Assembly (NCBI GenBank): GCA_017444325.1
Contig: JAFSWV010000034.1
Location: 1-35,403, forward strand
Length of the DNA: 35,403 nt
Direction: 5' to 3'
DNA from: a bacterium
GTDB taxonomy: Bacteria > Auribacterota > UBA3054
The notes under the pieces are model-generated. The model saw only the letters and a list, made by a program, of their open reading frames with translations, made no database searches and had not been told where the DNA came from. The translations under genes were made by a program, and so were the position numbers. Below, one piece after another: positions 15,625 through 24,212 of this stretch; within the stretch, counting starts at the first letter, position 1, and each line of letters starts with the position of its first letter.

Positions 15625-16074
15625 ATGAAACAGCTCGGTAACTTCCTCGCCTCCATACTCGTTTTGCTGGCGATCGTCTTCATCATCTTCCTTATTTACA
15701 AGGGAGCTCAGTTCCTGTCGGCCTTCATAGCGCCTCTGACCTTCATTTCTCCCACTGTCATAGGCATAGGCGTAATACTTGTCATCCTCTCCTTGATACC
15801 GGGCTTAACGAGGCCCCTGCTGCCCCCGATCCTCATTGTTTCCTATATCCTGGGCTTTTTCCTCTTCGTATTTTCCGCCTATCTGACCCTGAACGTCTTC
15901 AACGTAGTCTGGCTCATAGTCGGCATTCTGCTTTGCGGCTTTGGTATCGTGCCAATCGCTATAATCGCCTGCATCGTCTCGGCCGCCTGGCCGGCGCTCT
16001 GGCATATCCTTATCATGCTCATCGCTGCCGCCCTCTTCCGCGTTTACGTGGCTAAAAGAGCCATAAACGGGTGA
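15625..16074 (+). CDS. Small multipass membrane protein
   Basis: 149 residues, almost entirely hydrophobic, with about four to five membrane helices (roughly 8-35, 42-62, 65-90, 92-115, 118-140) and a short basic C-terminus (AKRAING). No family is recognised. AAGG precedes the ATG. It starts 15 bp after XPB and could be the last gene of the rpoN-XPB transcript. Confidence 0.75.
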   Translation: MKQLGNFLASILVLLAIVFIIFLIYKGAQFLSAFIAPLTFISPTVIGIGVILVILSLIPGLTRPLLPPILIVSYILGFFLFVFSAYLTLNVFNVVWLIVGILLCGFGIVPIAIIACIVSAAWPALWHILIMLIAAALFRVYVAKRAING

Positions 16075-16081
16075 CTCGCAT

Positions 16082-16110
16082 TTCACTTTAATGGCTAAAT
16101 AAGGTATAAT
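16082..16110 (+). promoter_or_regulatory. Promoter of the DUF805-like gene
   Basis: TATAAT (16105-16110) with TTCACT (16082-16087) 17 bp upstream. The start would be near 16117, and AAGGAG at 16141-16146 is an excellent ribosome binding site 7 bp before the ATG at 16154. Confidence 0.5.
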
Positions 16111-16153
16111 AAACTAGACATTAACCTTTATCCAACAAATAAGGAGTATCATC

Positions 16154-16444
16154 ATGAACGAACTCATTAGCTTCTTCACCAATATCCTGAACTTCAGCGG
16201 CAAGACAAATCAGAAAGGCTACATCATTCCCCTCGTTGTCTGCCTGATCGTTGGCATAATTTTCGGCGGTGCTTTGGGAACTGTCGGCAAGATTATTGCC
16301 ATCATCGTTTTTATCGCGACGATCTCCCTGACGGTCCGCCGCCTGCACGATTCCGGCCATACTGGCTGGTGGGCTCTTCTTTTCATCTGCCCCCCTGCCG
16401 GACTTATTTTGGAAATCATCCTTTGCTTCCTGCCCAGCAAATAA
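16154..16444 (+). CDS. DUF805-like small membrane protein
   Basis: 96 residues with two to three membrane helices (about 24-41, 44-60, 73-92) and the DUF805 hallmark RRLHDSGHTGWW (62-73). The function of the family is unknown. The gene has its own promoter, a strong ribosome binding site and a terminator immediately downstream, so it is probably monocistronic. Confidence 0.85.
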   Translation: MNELISFFTNILNFSGKTNQKGYIIPLVVCLIVGIIFGGALGTVGKIIAIIVFIATISLTVRRLHDSGHTGWWALLFICPPAGLILEIILCFLPSK

Positions 16445-16461
16445 GCTGAACTTCAAGCAAT

Positions 16462-16497
16462 AAAAAAAGGAAGGTCGCAAGACCTTCCTTTTTTTAT
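16462..16497 (+). terminator. Rho-independent terminator after the DUF805-like gene
   Basis: GGAAGGTC, loop GCAA, GACCTTCC, with flanking A and T runs that lengthen the stem and give a long U-tract. The symmetric A/T runs would let it act in both directions, also stopping minus-strand transcripts that read through from the aminotransferase gene. Confidence 0.92.
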
Positions 16498-16514
16498 TTT
16501 TTAGTTTAGTTTTC

Positions 16515-16690
16515 GAAGTATGGCGTATACCCCTTAGCGAACTCACTCTTAAGTGTGAACGAAGCACATATCCCTAAGCGAACTCACGGAGGATGCTAAT
16601 CAAGGCCACGCACGCGTAGTCCGTGAGCGAGGGATATTGTGCTTCGTTCATACGGAACGCGTAGTCCGTGAGCGGGGGATATTATGCCGC
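16515..16690. repeat. Nested inverted-repeat element, copy 2 (opposite orientation)
   Basis: Inner arms 16556-16575 and 16630-16650 pair over 20 bp with one bulged T (TGAACGAAGCACATATCCCT). ACTCACGGA at 16582-16590 pairs with TCCGTGAG at 16620-16627, and a further copy (TCCGTGAGCG) occurs at 16665-16674. The fourth module (16535-16550) is degenerate, and the outer arms (about 16518-16533 and 16675-16690) pair only partly. The core 16595-16619 matches the reverse complement of 3636-3660 in 24 of 25 bases. The right end is 14 bp from the stop codon of the aminotransferase gene. Confidence 0.82.
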
Positions 16691-16704
16691 GACCGGAGGA
16701 AAAC

Positions 16705-17874
16705 CTATATTGTCGGGATCCATTCGGCAATCCGCTTCACAGCTTCTTCAAGCACATCCATCGACGTCGCGAAAGAGAGCCTCAGATGCCCCTCGCCGCC
16801 GAAAGCGCTTCCCGGGACCGTCGCGACGTAAGCGTCCTCAAGAAGACGCATAGCCGCTTCGTGGCTCGAAAGACCCCAGCCGGAAATGTTCGGGAAAACG
16901 TAGAAGGTGCCGCGGGGGTTCGGACACTGGACGCCGGGCAGTTCGTTCAAAGCCTGGACGATGTATTTTCTCCTTTCGTCGAAGCTCTCAAGCATGCGCT
17001 GGACGCAGGCCTGGTCGTCGCGCAAGGCGACTACGCCGCCGTACTGGGCGAAAGTCGTCATACCGGAAGTGGACTGGTCCTGCAGTCTCTTGATGGCGTC
17101 GGAGGCCTCCAAGGACGGGCAGGCGACGTATCCAAGGCGCCAGCCGGTCATGGAGTAAGTTTTGGCGTAGCCGTTGATCGTGAAAACGCGGTCGTAAAGG
17201 TCTGGCAGAGCCGCAGCGAAACTGACGTGCTTGAAACCGTCGTAAACAAGATGCTCGTAGATCTCGTCGGAAACGACAGCGACGTCAGGATGTTTTCTAA
17301 GAACGGCGCCCAGAGCTCTTATCTCCTCTTCGGAATAAGCCTGTCCGGTGGGGTTCGTGGGAGTGTTTATGATGAGCGCTCTGGTCTTGTCGGTGATGGC
17401 GGCTTCCAGTTGTTCCGGCTTCATTAGGAAGCGGTCTTCCTCTTTGGTCTGGACGAACACGGGAACGCCGCCAGCCAGCGTCACTATTTCGGGATAGCTG
17501 ACCCAGTAAGGAGCCGGGATAATGACTTCGTCGCCCGGATCAAGAAGGATCTGGAAAACGCAATAGACGCTGTGCTTGGCGCCGGTGTTCACGACGATCT
17601 GCTGGGGCAGGTAATTGAGGTGGTTCTCTCTCTGGAATTTCTTGGCAATGACTTCTCTCAGCGGCAGGATGCCGTTGGTGGCTGCGTATTTCGTTTTACC
17701 GGCCTTCAGGGCGTCGATGCAGGCGCGGCAGATGTGCTCCGGAGTCGGGAAGTCCGGCTCGCCCACCGCCATCGAGATTACCTGGTATCCCTGGGCTTTC
17801 AGTTCGTTGGCCTTGTTGTTTATTGAAAGCGTGGCCGACGGTTTGACAGATCTGATACGTGAACTAAGCTTCAT
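16705..17874 (-). CDS. Aspartate (class I/II, PLP) aminotransferase
   Basis: 389 residues, fold-type I aminotransferase of the AspC/AatA subgroup Ib type. Features seen: MAVGEPDFPTPEHI near the start, the AATNG segment, NPTG (174-177), SDEIYEHL (Asp203 and Tyr206 contact the PLP ring), the Schiff-base Lys238 in NGYAKTYSMTGWRLGY, and RLSFATS near the end with the substrate-carboxylate Arg. It interconverts aspartate and glutamate with their oxo-acids. Some members also use aromatic or prephenate substrates, which would complete the Phe/Tyr pathway encoded at 28.9-35.4 kb; that is only a possibility. It starts 1 bp after the tsaD stop, so it is last in the tsaD transcript. Confidence 0.92.
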   Translation of the reverse strand: MKLSSRIRSVKPSATLSINNKANELKAQGYQVISMAVGEPDFPTPEHICRACIDALKAGKTKYAATNGILPLREVIAKKFQRENHLNYLPQQIVVNTGAKHSVYCVFQILLDPGDEVIIPAPYWVSYPEIVTLAGGVPVFVQTKEEDRFLMKPEQLEAAITDKTRALIINTPTNPTGQAYSEEEIRALGAVLRKHPDVAVVSDEIYEHLVYDGFKHVSFAAALPDLYDRVFTINGYAKTYSMTGWRLGYVACPSLEASDAIKRLQDQSTSGMTTFAQYGGVVALRDDQACVQRMLESFDERRKYIVQALNELPGVQCPNPRGTFYVFPNISGWGLSSHEAAMRLLEDAYVATVPGSAFGGEGHLRLSFATSMDVLEEAVKRIAEWIPTI

Positions 17875-17875
17875 T

Positions 17876-18883
17876 TTAATTTACGAAAGTTGAAAAAACA
17901 TCAGCGCCGAGATCCCCAGGTCCTTTTTTCTTGAAGACCTGGTAACCTCTGGCGGCTATCATACGCGCGTTGTCAGTGCAGAGAGGTAAGGAAGGAAAAA
18001 TAACTTTTAGGGCTTCTTTGCCGCGTGAGCGGTTCTTGAAAAGTTCTCTAAGACGGCTGTTGGAGCTTACTCCGCCGCCCACAACAATAGTTTTGACTTT
18101 GAATTCCCTGGCGGCATTGATGGCCTTTTTCACCAGGACGTCCATGATCGCTTCGACATAGTCCGCGGCGACGTTGCAGAGCGCTTCCTCGCTTTTGGGA
18201 GGATTTTTCTGCACATGGTAAAGAAGCGCGGTCTTGACGCCGGAAAAACTGAAGTCGAAAGAAGGCTTAAGATAAGATCTCGGGAACCTCGTTCCATCCG
18301 GCGTTCCCTTTTTGCCTTTCTCGGCGCGCAGGGCGAGATTCAAGCCGCCCGGCATGGGGAGACCCAGGATCTTCGCGCCTTTGTCAAGCGCTTCGCCGGC
18401 CGCGTCGTCCCTGGTGCGGCCAATGATCTCGTAGTCGTCAGTCGCTCTTACCAAGGCCAGCAAAGTGTGTCCGCCGGAAATGACCAGCGCCAGGAAAGGA
18501 TACTCCACCTCGTTCTCCGCCGTGGCCGCGAACATGTGGGCCTCGATATGGTTGACGGGAACGAAGGGCTTCCCTGCAGAGAGCGCCAGGCCTTTGGCGA
18601 AAGTGAGTCCGACAATAAGAGCGCCCGTGAGCCCGGGGCCGTTGGTAGCCGCAATAAGGTCAACGTCCGAAAGTTTTACGTCCGCCTTCTTCAGCAGATC
18701 CCTGGTGATGTTGGGAACAGCTTCCAGATGGCTGCGGCTGGCCAGTTCCGGAACCACGCCGCCGTAGGGGTCGTGGATCTGGTACTGACGCGAAACGACT
18801 TCAGAGAATTGCTCTTTGCTGCCGGGGCGGTAAAGCGCCACGGCCGTGTCGTCGCAGGAACTCTCGATGCCAAGAACGATCAC
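17876..18883 (-). CDS. tsaD: tRNA N6-threonylcarbamoyladenosine transferase
   Basis: Transfers the threonylcarbamoyl group to A37 of ANN-decoding tRNAs (t6A), with TsaB and TsaE as partners. 335 residues with the ASKHA fold: GIESSCDDTAVALY at the start, ELASRSHLEA, the metal-binding NHIEAH (His112, His116), SGGHTLL, FSFSGVKTALL, VVGGGVSSNSRLR and LCTDNARMIA. The start codon is GTG (18881-18883); the lipoprotein stop TAA is directly adjacent at 18884-18886, so the two genes abut with no gap and translation is probably coupled. TsaB and TsaE are not in the window. Confidence 0.95.
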   Translation of the reverse strand: MIVLGIESSCDDTAVALYRPGSKEQFSEVVSRQYQIHDPYGGVVPELASRSHLEAVPNITRDLLKKADVKLSDVDLIAATNGPGLTGALIVGLTFAKGLALSAGKPFVPVNHIEAHMFAATAENEVEYPFLALVISGGHTLLALVRATDDYEIIGRTRDDAAGEALDKGAKILGLPMPGGLNLALRAEKGKKGTPDGTRFPRSYLKPSFDFSFSGVKTALLYHVQKNPPKSEEALCNVAADYVEAIMDVLVKKAINAAREFKVKTIVVGGGVSSNSRLRELFKNRSRGKEALKVIFPSLPLCTDNARMIAARGYQVFKKKGPGDLGADVFSTFVN

Positions 18884-19306
18884 TTACTTTTTCTTGATCG
18901 TTACAATGTCTCTGACGAATTCCACGTAGTAGACTTCGCACCATTTGTCCAGGACAAACTCGAAAGAACGGACCTTCTGCTTGTCCGCCTCGGCTTCTCC
19001 GACCCTCATTCCGAGAGAATCTTTTTCGGAGTAATCAACTTCCGTCTTGAAATACTTGTGCAGGGCCGCCCAGTCGAGCTTATAGTTGTCCCTAAGCCTC
19101 ACGTGTATTTTCTTCCAGGTGTAGGTCTCGTCGTCCTTGGTCTTTGTAGTCTCCTCGAACTGGCTCTGGAGAATGTCGCTCTTGGTATAGCCAAGGGCTG
19201 AAATAGCCAGGTCGATTTCCTTTTGGGTGTTAGCCACACGGTTGGAGAGCGTGGAGGCGCAGCCCGAGAGCAGAATAACTGCCATGATCGCCAGAATTTT
19301 TTTCAT
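18884..19306 (-). CDS. Lipoprotein of unknown function
   Basis: 140 residues with a lipoprotein signal peptide: MKKILAIMAVILLSGC, lipobox LSGC with Cys16 as the lipidated residue. The mature part is charged and alternates predicted strands and helices (TYTWKKIHVRL, YVEFVRDIVTIKKK). No family is recognised. A GGAAC-type ribosome binding site precedes the ATG. It is the first gene of a transcript into tsaD and the aminotransferase gene. Confidence 0.85.
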   Translation of the reverse strand: MKKILAIMAVILLSGCASTLSNRVANTQKEIDLAISALGYTKSDILQSQFEETTKTKDDETYTWKKIHVRLRDNYKLDWAALHKYFKTEVDYSEKDSLGMRVGEAEADKQKVRSFEFVLDKWCEVYYVEFVRDIVTIKKK

Positions 19307-19377
19307 ATCTATGTCCGTTCCTTTGATTTTTTACTTATAAAAAACCCAAATGGATATTTTATCAAAAAGATTCTTTT

Positions 19378-20232
19378 TTATTTGCCGATTATGAGACCCC
19401 AGTACCAGCCTATGATCATTTGTCCCCAGAAATAGGCGATGAAGGCGGAAAGAGAAAGGTAAGGCCCGAAGGGGATCTCGACTTTCTTCTCCCCCTTTGA
19501 GAGCGCTCTCAAGGTTAGCCCGCCCACGCAGCCAATTATGGAGGCCAGAAAGATCGTCATGAGGATTCTTGGCCAATTGAGGAAGGGCGTAAGCATGAAC
19601 ATAAGATGCACGTCTCCCAAGCCCAGAGCCTCCCTTTTGAAAACGAAGCCGCCAACAATCCTCACGATCCACATCAAGACTCCTCCCGCCAGCGCCGCAA
19701 AGAAAAGCTCGACGGTTAGCGTCAGTCTGTCGGGAGCAGGATAAACCTGAGGCATGGCATAAACTATGATCATTCCCAGAATGAAGGTCGTCAGAGTTAT
19801 TTCGTAAGGGATTATCATATCCCTGGCGTCAACCACGGTTATGGCCAGAAGCGAGGAGAAAAGGACGACATCCCTTAGGTAAGCGACAGCCGCAGGCAGC
19901 ACCACCTGATAATCGATCGGCTCCGTCGGCAAGAACGGCAGCAGACCGCGGAAGCGGAAATAGCAGAGCACGGTAAAGGCGACTCCGGTTATCAGCTCAA
20001 CGAAAAAATACTGGCAGCTAAACGGCGCGCCGCACATGGCGCACTTCCCTCTCAATACGAGGTAACTGACGATCGGTATGTTGTGATACCACGGGATGGG
20101 CTTGTCGCAGGAAAAGCAGTGGGAATTCCGGCGCCAGAGCGATTCGTCCTTAGGAAGCCTGAGTATGACCACGTTCAGGAAGGAACCGATCGACGCTCCG
20201 AAAAGGAAAGAGAAAACGAGGAAGATCAGCAT
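19378..20232 (-). CDS. pilD: Prepilin peptidase / N-methyltransferase (A24 family)
   Basis: Inner-membrane aspartic protease that cleaves and methylates type IV prepilins and type II pseudopilins. 284 residues: GASIGSFLNVVILRLP at the N-terminus, the zinc-type cysteine quartet C39-x2-C42 and C64-x2-C67 of the methyltransferase domain, then six or seven membrane segments. The catalytic Asps are in VVDARDMIIP (Asp135) and GLGDVHLMF (Asp207). No pilin or secretion gene is adjacent. The start overlaps the tilS end by 7 bp. The symbol could also be gspO; the two cannot be separated from sequence. Confidence 0.94.
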   Translation of the reverse strand: MLIFLVFSFLFGASIGSFLNVVILRLPKDESLWRRNSHCFSCDKPIPWYHNIPIVSYLVLRGKCAMCGAPFSCQYFFVELITGVAFTVLCYFRFRGLLPFLPTEPIDYQVVLPAAVAYLRDVVLFSSLLAITVVDARDMIIPYEITLTTFILGMIIVYAMPQVYPAPDRLTLTVELFFAALAGGVLMWIVRIVGGFVFKREALGLGDVHLMFMLTPFLNWPRILMTIFLASIIGCVGGLTLRALSKGEKKVEIPFGPYLSLSAFIAYFWGQMIIGWYWGLIIGK

Positions 20233-21626
20233 GAGTCACCGCCTTTTTTGCCGCTCCAGTGCGTTGCGCCCGGAAGTTCAAGAGTTGCTTCCAGTATGTC
20301 GTCGCCGCTCGACACCGCGGCGCTCTTTGCTATGCGCCAGCCCGCTATCCATGCAACTGAATCATTCGAAAAAAGCATGGGGATCTCTTTGCGCAGAAAA
20401 AGCGGTAATTTGGCGTCCGTCATCATGTCGCCCGCCTTGCGTTCCGGTCCGTTCGTCGGAGTGTAGCGCAAGCCGGCGGAAAAAGCGGAAACAATGTAAG
20501 CGTCCGCCTTAAGGTATTCCCTGTAAGTCACGCTCTCCCCTTTCAGCCATCTGAGCCAGCCGGCGCCGTTGTCGGAAAAGCCCAGTCCCCTCGCTTCAGC
20601 TTTTTTGATTTTGAGCGCACTCTGGAAAAATTCTTTCAAAGAAACTTGCTCGCTGTAAAAAACGAGCTTGTCGTCCAGTCTTATCCAGCGGATGCCGCCG
20701 GCGGGCTGGAAGTCCGGTTCCGTTCCGTTTTTCAGACAAGCAAGAACTTTGTCTGTCATTTCGAAGTCCCAGTTCCCCTCCTCGGCGGCCAAAACACGCA
20801 GCACCTCGCGCTGCAAGGCCGTTTTGGCATTAAGGAAGGCTGAGTAATCGACTATCGTGCCGAAGGGGGCGTTTAGAGCGTTCTGGCGCAAGAAATCTTC
20901 GGCCGCTCCCCTTACGAATTCCCATTGCTCACAAAGCTGTTTGGCGGTCCGACGGAATTTAAGCGTAAGATCTCCGCCGGCGCGCTCCCCAAGTTTCGGC
21001 AGTATCTCGTGCCGCAGCCAGTTCCGCGTGTAACTCTGATCTCTGTTGGTGCTGTCGGTGCGGTAAGCCAGTTTATGTTCAAGGCAGTAGTCCACGCAAT
21101 CTTTCGCTTTAAGTTCCAAAAGCGGCCGAAAGACGGTAAGATCGTAAGCGATCTCTTTGAAAAGGTCGTTTATCTTTGCGCTTTCGTTGAGCCCTGATAA
21201 TCCCTTTAAGCCAGAACCGCGCATCAGGTGCATCAGCATCGTCTCAGCAACGTCGTCGGCGTGGTGGGCGGTCAGGAGGCAGTGAATGTCCTCTTTTTCG
21301 CAAACGGTAGCGAACCAAAGGTAGCGCAGCTTCCTGGCCAGCGCCTCCTGGTTCTCCCCTTTCGGAGGGTTAGCGAGCAGGCCGGCTTCCGCCTTGCCGA
21401 GGAAAAACTTTACGCCGAGAGCCTTTGCAAAACGTTCGCAGAAAGCTGCGTCTTCGGCGCTCTCCGTTCCTCTGATCCCGTGGTCAAAATGCAATGCGAC
21501 TATCTTTTCCGGTCCGAAATACTCTATGGAAGCATGGAGCAAGGCCAGAGAATCGGCGCCGCCGGAACAGGCCACGGCGTAACGCTCGAATGCGGGCAGT
21601 TTTCCTAACGCTTCCCTAATATCCAT
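20226..21626 (-). CDS. tilS: tRNA(Ile)-lysidine synthetase
   Basis: Converts C34 of tRNA-Ile(CAU) to lysidine so that it reads AUA. 466 residues. The N-terminal PP-loop ATPase has SGGADS (21-26), HFDHGIRG and LTAHHADDVAETMLMHLMRG. A linker follows, then the C-terminal TilS domain (about 385-466, YTPTNGPERKAGDMM ... KLPLFLRKEIPML ... IAGWRIA). Its ATG overlaps the mutS stop by 1 bp (TGATG), and its end overlaps the prepilin peptidase start by 7 bp, so all three are on one transcript. Confidence 0.95.
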   Translation of the reverse strand: MDIREALGKLPAFERYAVACSGGADSLALLHASIEYFGPEKIVALHFDHGIRGTESAEDAAFCERFAKALGVKFFLGKAEAGLLANPPKGENQEALARKLRYLWFATVCEKEDIHCLLTAHHADDVAETMLMHLMRGSGLKGLSGLNESAKINDLFKEIAYDLTVFRPLLELKAKDCVDYCLEHKLAYRTDSTNRDQSYTRNWLRHEILPKLGERAGGDLTLKFRRTAKQLCEQWEFVRGAAEDFLRQNALNAPFGTIVDYSAFLNAKTALQREVLRVLAAEEGNWDFEMTDKVLACLKNGTEPDFQPAGGIRWIRLDDKLVFYSEQVSLKEFFQSALKIKKAEARGLGFSDNGAGWLRWLKGESVTYREYLKADAYIVSAFSAGLRYTPTNGPERKAGDMMTDAKLPLFLRKEIPMLFSNDSVAWIAGWRIAKSAAVSSGDDILEATLELPGATHWSGKKGGDSC

Positions 21627-24211
21627 CAGAACAGCTCCATTTGCGACGCTTCGGCAGGCGCCGGCGTTTCGGCAGGTTCCTCCACCTTGAGATCCTCGGC
21701 AACCGCTTGCGTAGCGGGCTCAACGCTCTTTCCTTCAAGGCCAGAAAGGATCCTTTCCGCCCTTTCGATGACCGGCTTGGGAAGGCCGGCCAGCTTCGCC
21801 ACATGAATACCGTAGCTGCGGTTGGTGCCGCCTCTGACGATCTCATGCAAAAAGGAGATGGTCTTGCCGTTCTCCCAGACCGCCACGTTGTAATTCACGA
21901 CGCCCGGCATCGTCTCCTCGAGCTTTATGAGCTCGTGATAGTGGGTGGCGAAAAGCGTCCTGGCTTTCACCTTAGTTTCGGAATTCAGGAAATCAACGAC
22001 CGCCCAGGCAATGGCAAGCCCGTCGTAAGTGGAGGTGCCGCGGCCGATCTCGTCGAGGATGATCAAACTCCTGGGCGTGGCGTTGTGAAGAATGTTGGCG
22101 GTCTCCGTCATTTCGACCATGAAGGTCGATTGCCCCCTGCTCAGTTCGTCGCTGGCGCCCACTCTGGTAAAGATCTGGTCGGCCAAGCCAATCTCGGCCT
22201 CCTCCGCGGGAATGAAGATGCCGCTCTGGGCCATAAGCACAAGAAGCGCCACCTGGCGGATGTAGGTCGATTTGCCGGCCATGTTAGGGCCTGTCAGAAG
22301 CACGATCTGGTCGCTGGTGGTGTTGAGGAACGTATCGTTTGGAACGAAGCGCTTGTCGGGCAGCAGACGCTCAACGACTGGATGGCGCCCTTTCTTGATA
22401 ACGAGCCTGGTATCGGTAAAGATCTTCGGCCTTCTGTAATCCCGCTGCAAGGCGATCCAGGACAAGGACTGGAAGACGTCGAGAGAGGCGACCGCGGCGG
22501 CGCTCTCCTGGATCCTCTGGTGATTCTTCAAAACTTCCTGGCGCAATTCCTGGAAAAGCTCGCCCTCAAGTTCCAAGGCCCGCTCCTCCGCATGCAGGAT
22601 GCGGTTCTCGAGTTCCTTCAGTTCCGGCGTGATGAAGCGCTCGCCGTTCACGACCGTCTGCTTCCTGATGTATTCAGGCGGCACCTGGTCGAGATACGAC
22701 CGGGAGACTTCGATGTAATAGCCGAAGACTTTCGTGTAGCCGACCTTCAGCTTCTTGATGCCGGTCTTCTGGGCTTCCTTGTTCTGAAGCTCCGCGATAT
22801 AATTCTTAGTGTTCGTCGAGAGTTCCCTGACTTCGTCGAGCTCAGCGTTGTAGCCGTCCCTTATGATACCGCCGTCCATCAGGCGCAAGGGAGGATCGTC
22901 GGAAAGCGCGCGGTCAAGCAGATCCGTCAATTCCGGCAGAGGCGTCAGTTTTTCGCAAATGTCTTCCAGAAGCGCGTAGCGGTCTTCATTGGGGAAAAGC
23001 TCCTCGGAGCGCGCCTTCGCCAGCGACTCCATGACGTAGCCGCGCAAAGCGGGCAGCTGATGCAGGCAGTAACGCAGGGCAAGAAGATCCCTCGGCGTTC
23101 CGTAGCCGGTCGAAAGCCTGCTGACGAGCTTCTCAAGATCGCCGAAGTTTCTGAGCGCTTCCTTTATCTCCATGAGTTCGCCCTGGCGCGACATCAGAAG
23201 CTCGATGGCGTCGTAGCGCGCCTCGATGCTCTGTTTCTCGACCAGGGGCGCCAGAAGGAAGGAGCGCAGCATCCTGGAGCCCATGGGCGTCGCGGTCTCG
23301 TCCAGCACGGAGAAAAGCGTGCCTTCCGTTCCGCCTTCGCGCATGGAGCGCACAAGCTCCAAATTTCTCCTGGTGTGCTCGCCCAGACGCATGAAATTCG
23401 ATTTCTCGTAATACCTCAGCCCCATGATATGATCGAGGGGCAGCATGGCGAAATTCTCTTTGATGTAGCGCAGCGCGGCGCCGGCGCACATCACGCCGCA
23501 AACTTTGTCGGCGCAGCCGAAGCCGTCCAGTGAAGCGACCTGGAAATGGGATAGAAGCACATTGCAGCCGTCGTCAAAATAAAGGTCGTCGATCCCCATG
23601 ACCAGCGCGTTCTGGATAACGCTCAAAGCCGGCTGCCATATGCTTTCCCCGCTCTCCGGATAAATGATCTCCGTCGGCTGCAGACGGCGCAGTTCCTCCA
23701 CGGCCTCCTCGCAGGAATTCATTTCCGTCATCTCGAAACTGCCGGTGGCCACGTCCAGGAAAGCGGCGCCGAAAACTTCCCTGCCCTTGATCTTGACGGA
23801 ACAGACCGTGGCCAGGAAATTGTTGCCCTGCTTAGAGGCCTGCTCGTCGTCCAAGTTCGTGGAAGGCGTCACGATCCTGGTTATTTCGCGCTTGACAAGT
23901 CCTTTCGCCTTCTTGGGATCTTCCATCTGATCGCAGACCGCCACTCTGCGCCGCATCTTGACAAGCTTCCCTATGTAGCTTTCCGCGGCGTGGTAAGGCA
24001 CGCCGCACATCGGCATATTGACGCGGTGCGTCAAAGTCAGGCCGAGGAGCGTCGAGACTTCCCTGGCGTCGTCGTCGAACAGTTCGTAAAAGTCGCCCAA
24101 ACGGAAGAAGAGCAGCATCCCGGGATACTTGCGCTTCATTTCGAAATACTGGCGCATCATGGGCGTCTCGTAATCGGCGGGAGATGGTGTTCTGTTTTCT
24201 TTCTCTTTCAT
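21626..24211 (-). CDS. mutS: DNA mismatch repair protein MutS
   Basis: Recognises mismatches and small loops and starts repair with MutL. 861 residues, the usual MutS1 length. The mismatch-binding domain carries the Phe-x-Glu motif in LGDFYELFDDD (near residue 40). The connector, lever and clamp regions follow. The ATPase has Walker A GPNMAGKSTYIRQ (starting at residue 641) and Walker B LIILDEIGRGTSTYDGLAI, and the helix-turn-helix tail is present. The C-terminus (about 835-861) is Glu/Pro/Ala-rich and ends in SQMELF, which may be a beta-clamp-binding or tetramerisation tail. It starts 1 bp after the stop of the upstream SPOR-protein gene. MutL is not in the window. Confidence 0.97.
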   Translation of the reverse strand: MKEKENRTPSPADYETPMMRQYFEMKRKYPGMLLFFRLGDFYELFDDDAREVSTLLGLTLTHRVNMPMCGVPYHAAESYIGKLVKMRRRVAVCDQMEDPKKAKGLVKREITRIVTPSTNLDDEQASKQGNNFLATVCSVKIKGREVFGAAFLDVATGSFEMTEMNSCEEAVEELRRLQPTEIIYPESGESIWQPALSVIQNALVMGIDDLYFDDGCNVLLSHFQVASLDGFGCADKVCGVMCAGAALRYIKENFAMLPLDHIMGLRYYEKSNFMRLGEHTRRNLELVRSMREGGTEGTLFSVLDETATPMGSRMLRSFLLAPLVEKQSIEARYDAIELLMSRQGELMEIKEALRNFGDLEKLVSRLSTGYGTPRDLLALRYCLHQLPALRGYVMESLAKARSEELFPNEDRYALLEDICEKLTPLPELTDLLDRALSDDPPLRLMDGGIIRDGYNAELDEVRELSTNTKNYIAELQNKEAQKTGIKKLKVGYTKVFGYYIEVSRSYLDQVPPEYIRKQTVVNGERFITPELKELENRILHAEERALELEGELFQELRQEVLKNHQRIQESAAAVASLDVFQSLSWIALQRDYRRPKIFTDTRLVIKKGRHPVVERLLPDKRFVPNDTFLNTTSDQIVLLTGPNMAGKSTYIRQVALLVLMAQSGIFIPAEEAEIGLADQIFTRVGASDELSRGQSTFMVEMTETANILHNATPRSLIILDEIGRGTSTYDGLAIAWAVVDFLNSETKVKARTLFATHYHELIKLEETMPGVVNYNVAVWENGKTISFLHEIVRGGTNRSYGIHVAKLAGLPKPVIERAERILSGLEGKSVEPATQAVAEDLKVEEPAETPAPAEASQMELF

Positions 24212-24212
24212 T

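Noticed and set aside
21641..23533. Long open frame (630 codons) opposite mutS
   Set aside because: It is the antisense of a certain gene; the composition (Arg/His/Gly/Val-rich, no motif) is typical of shadow frames in biased-codon DNA.
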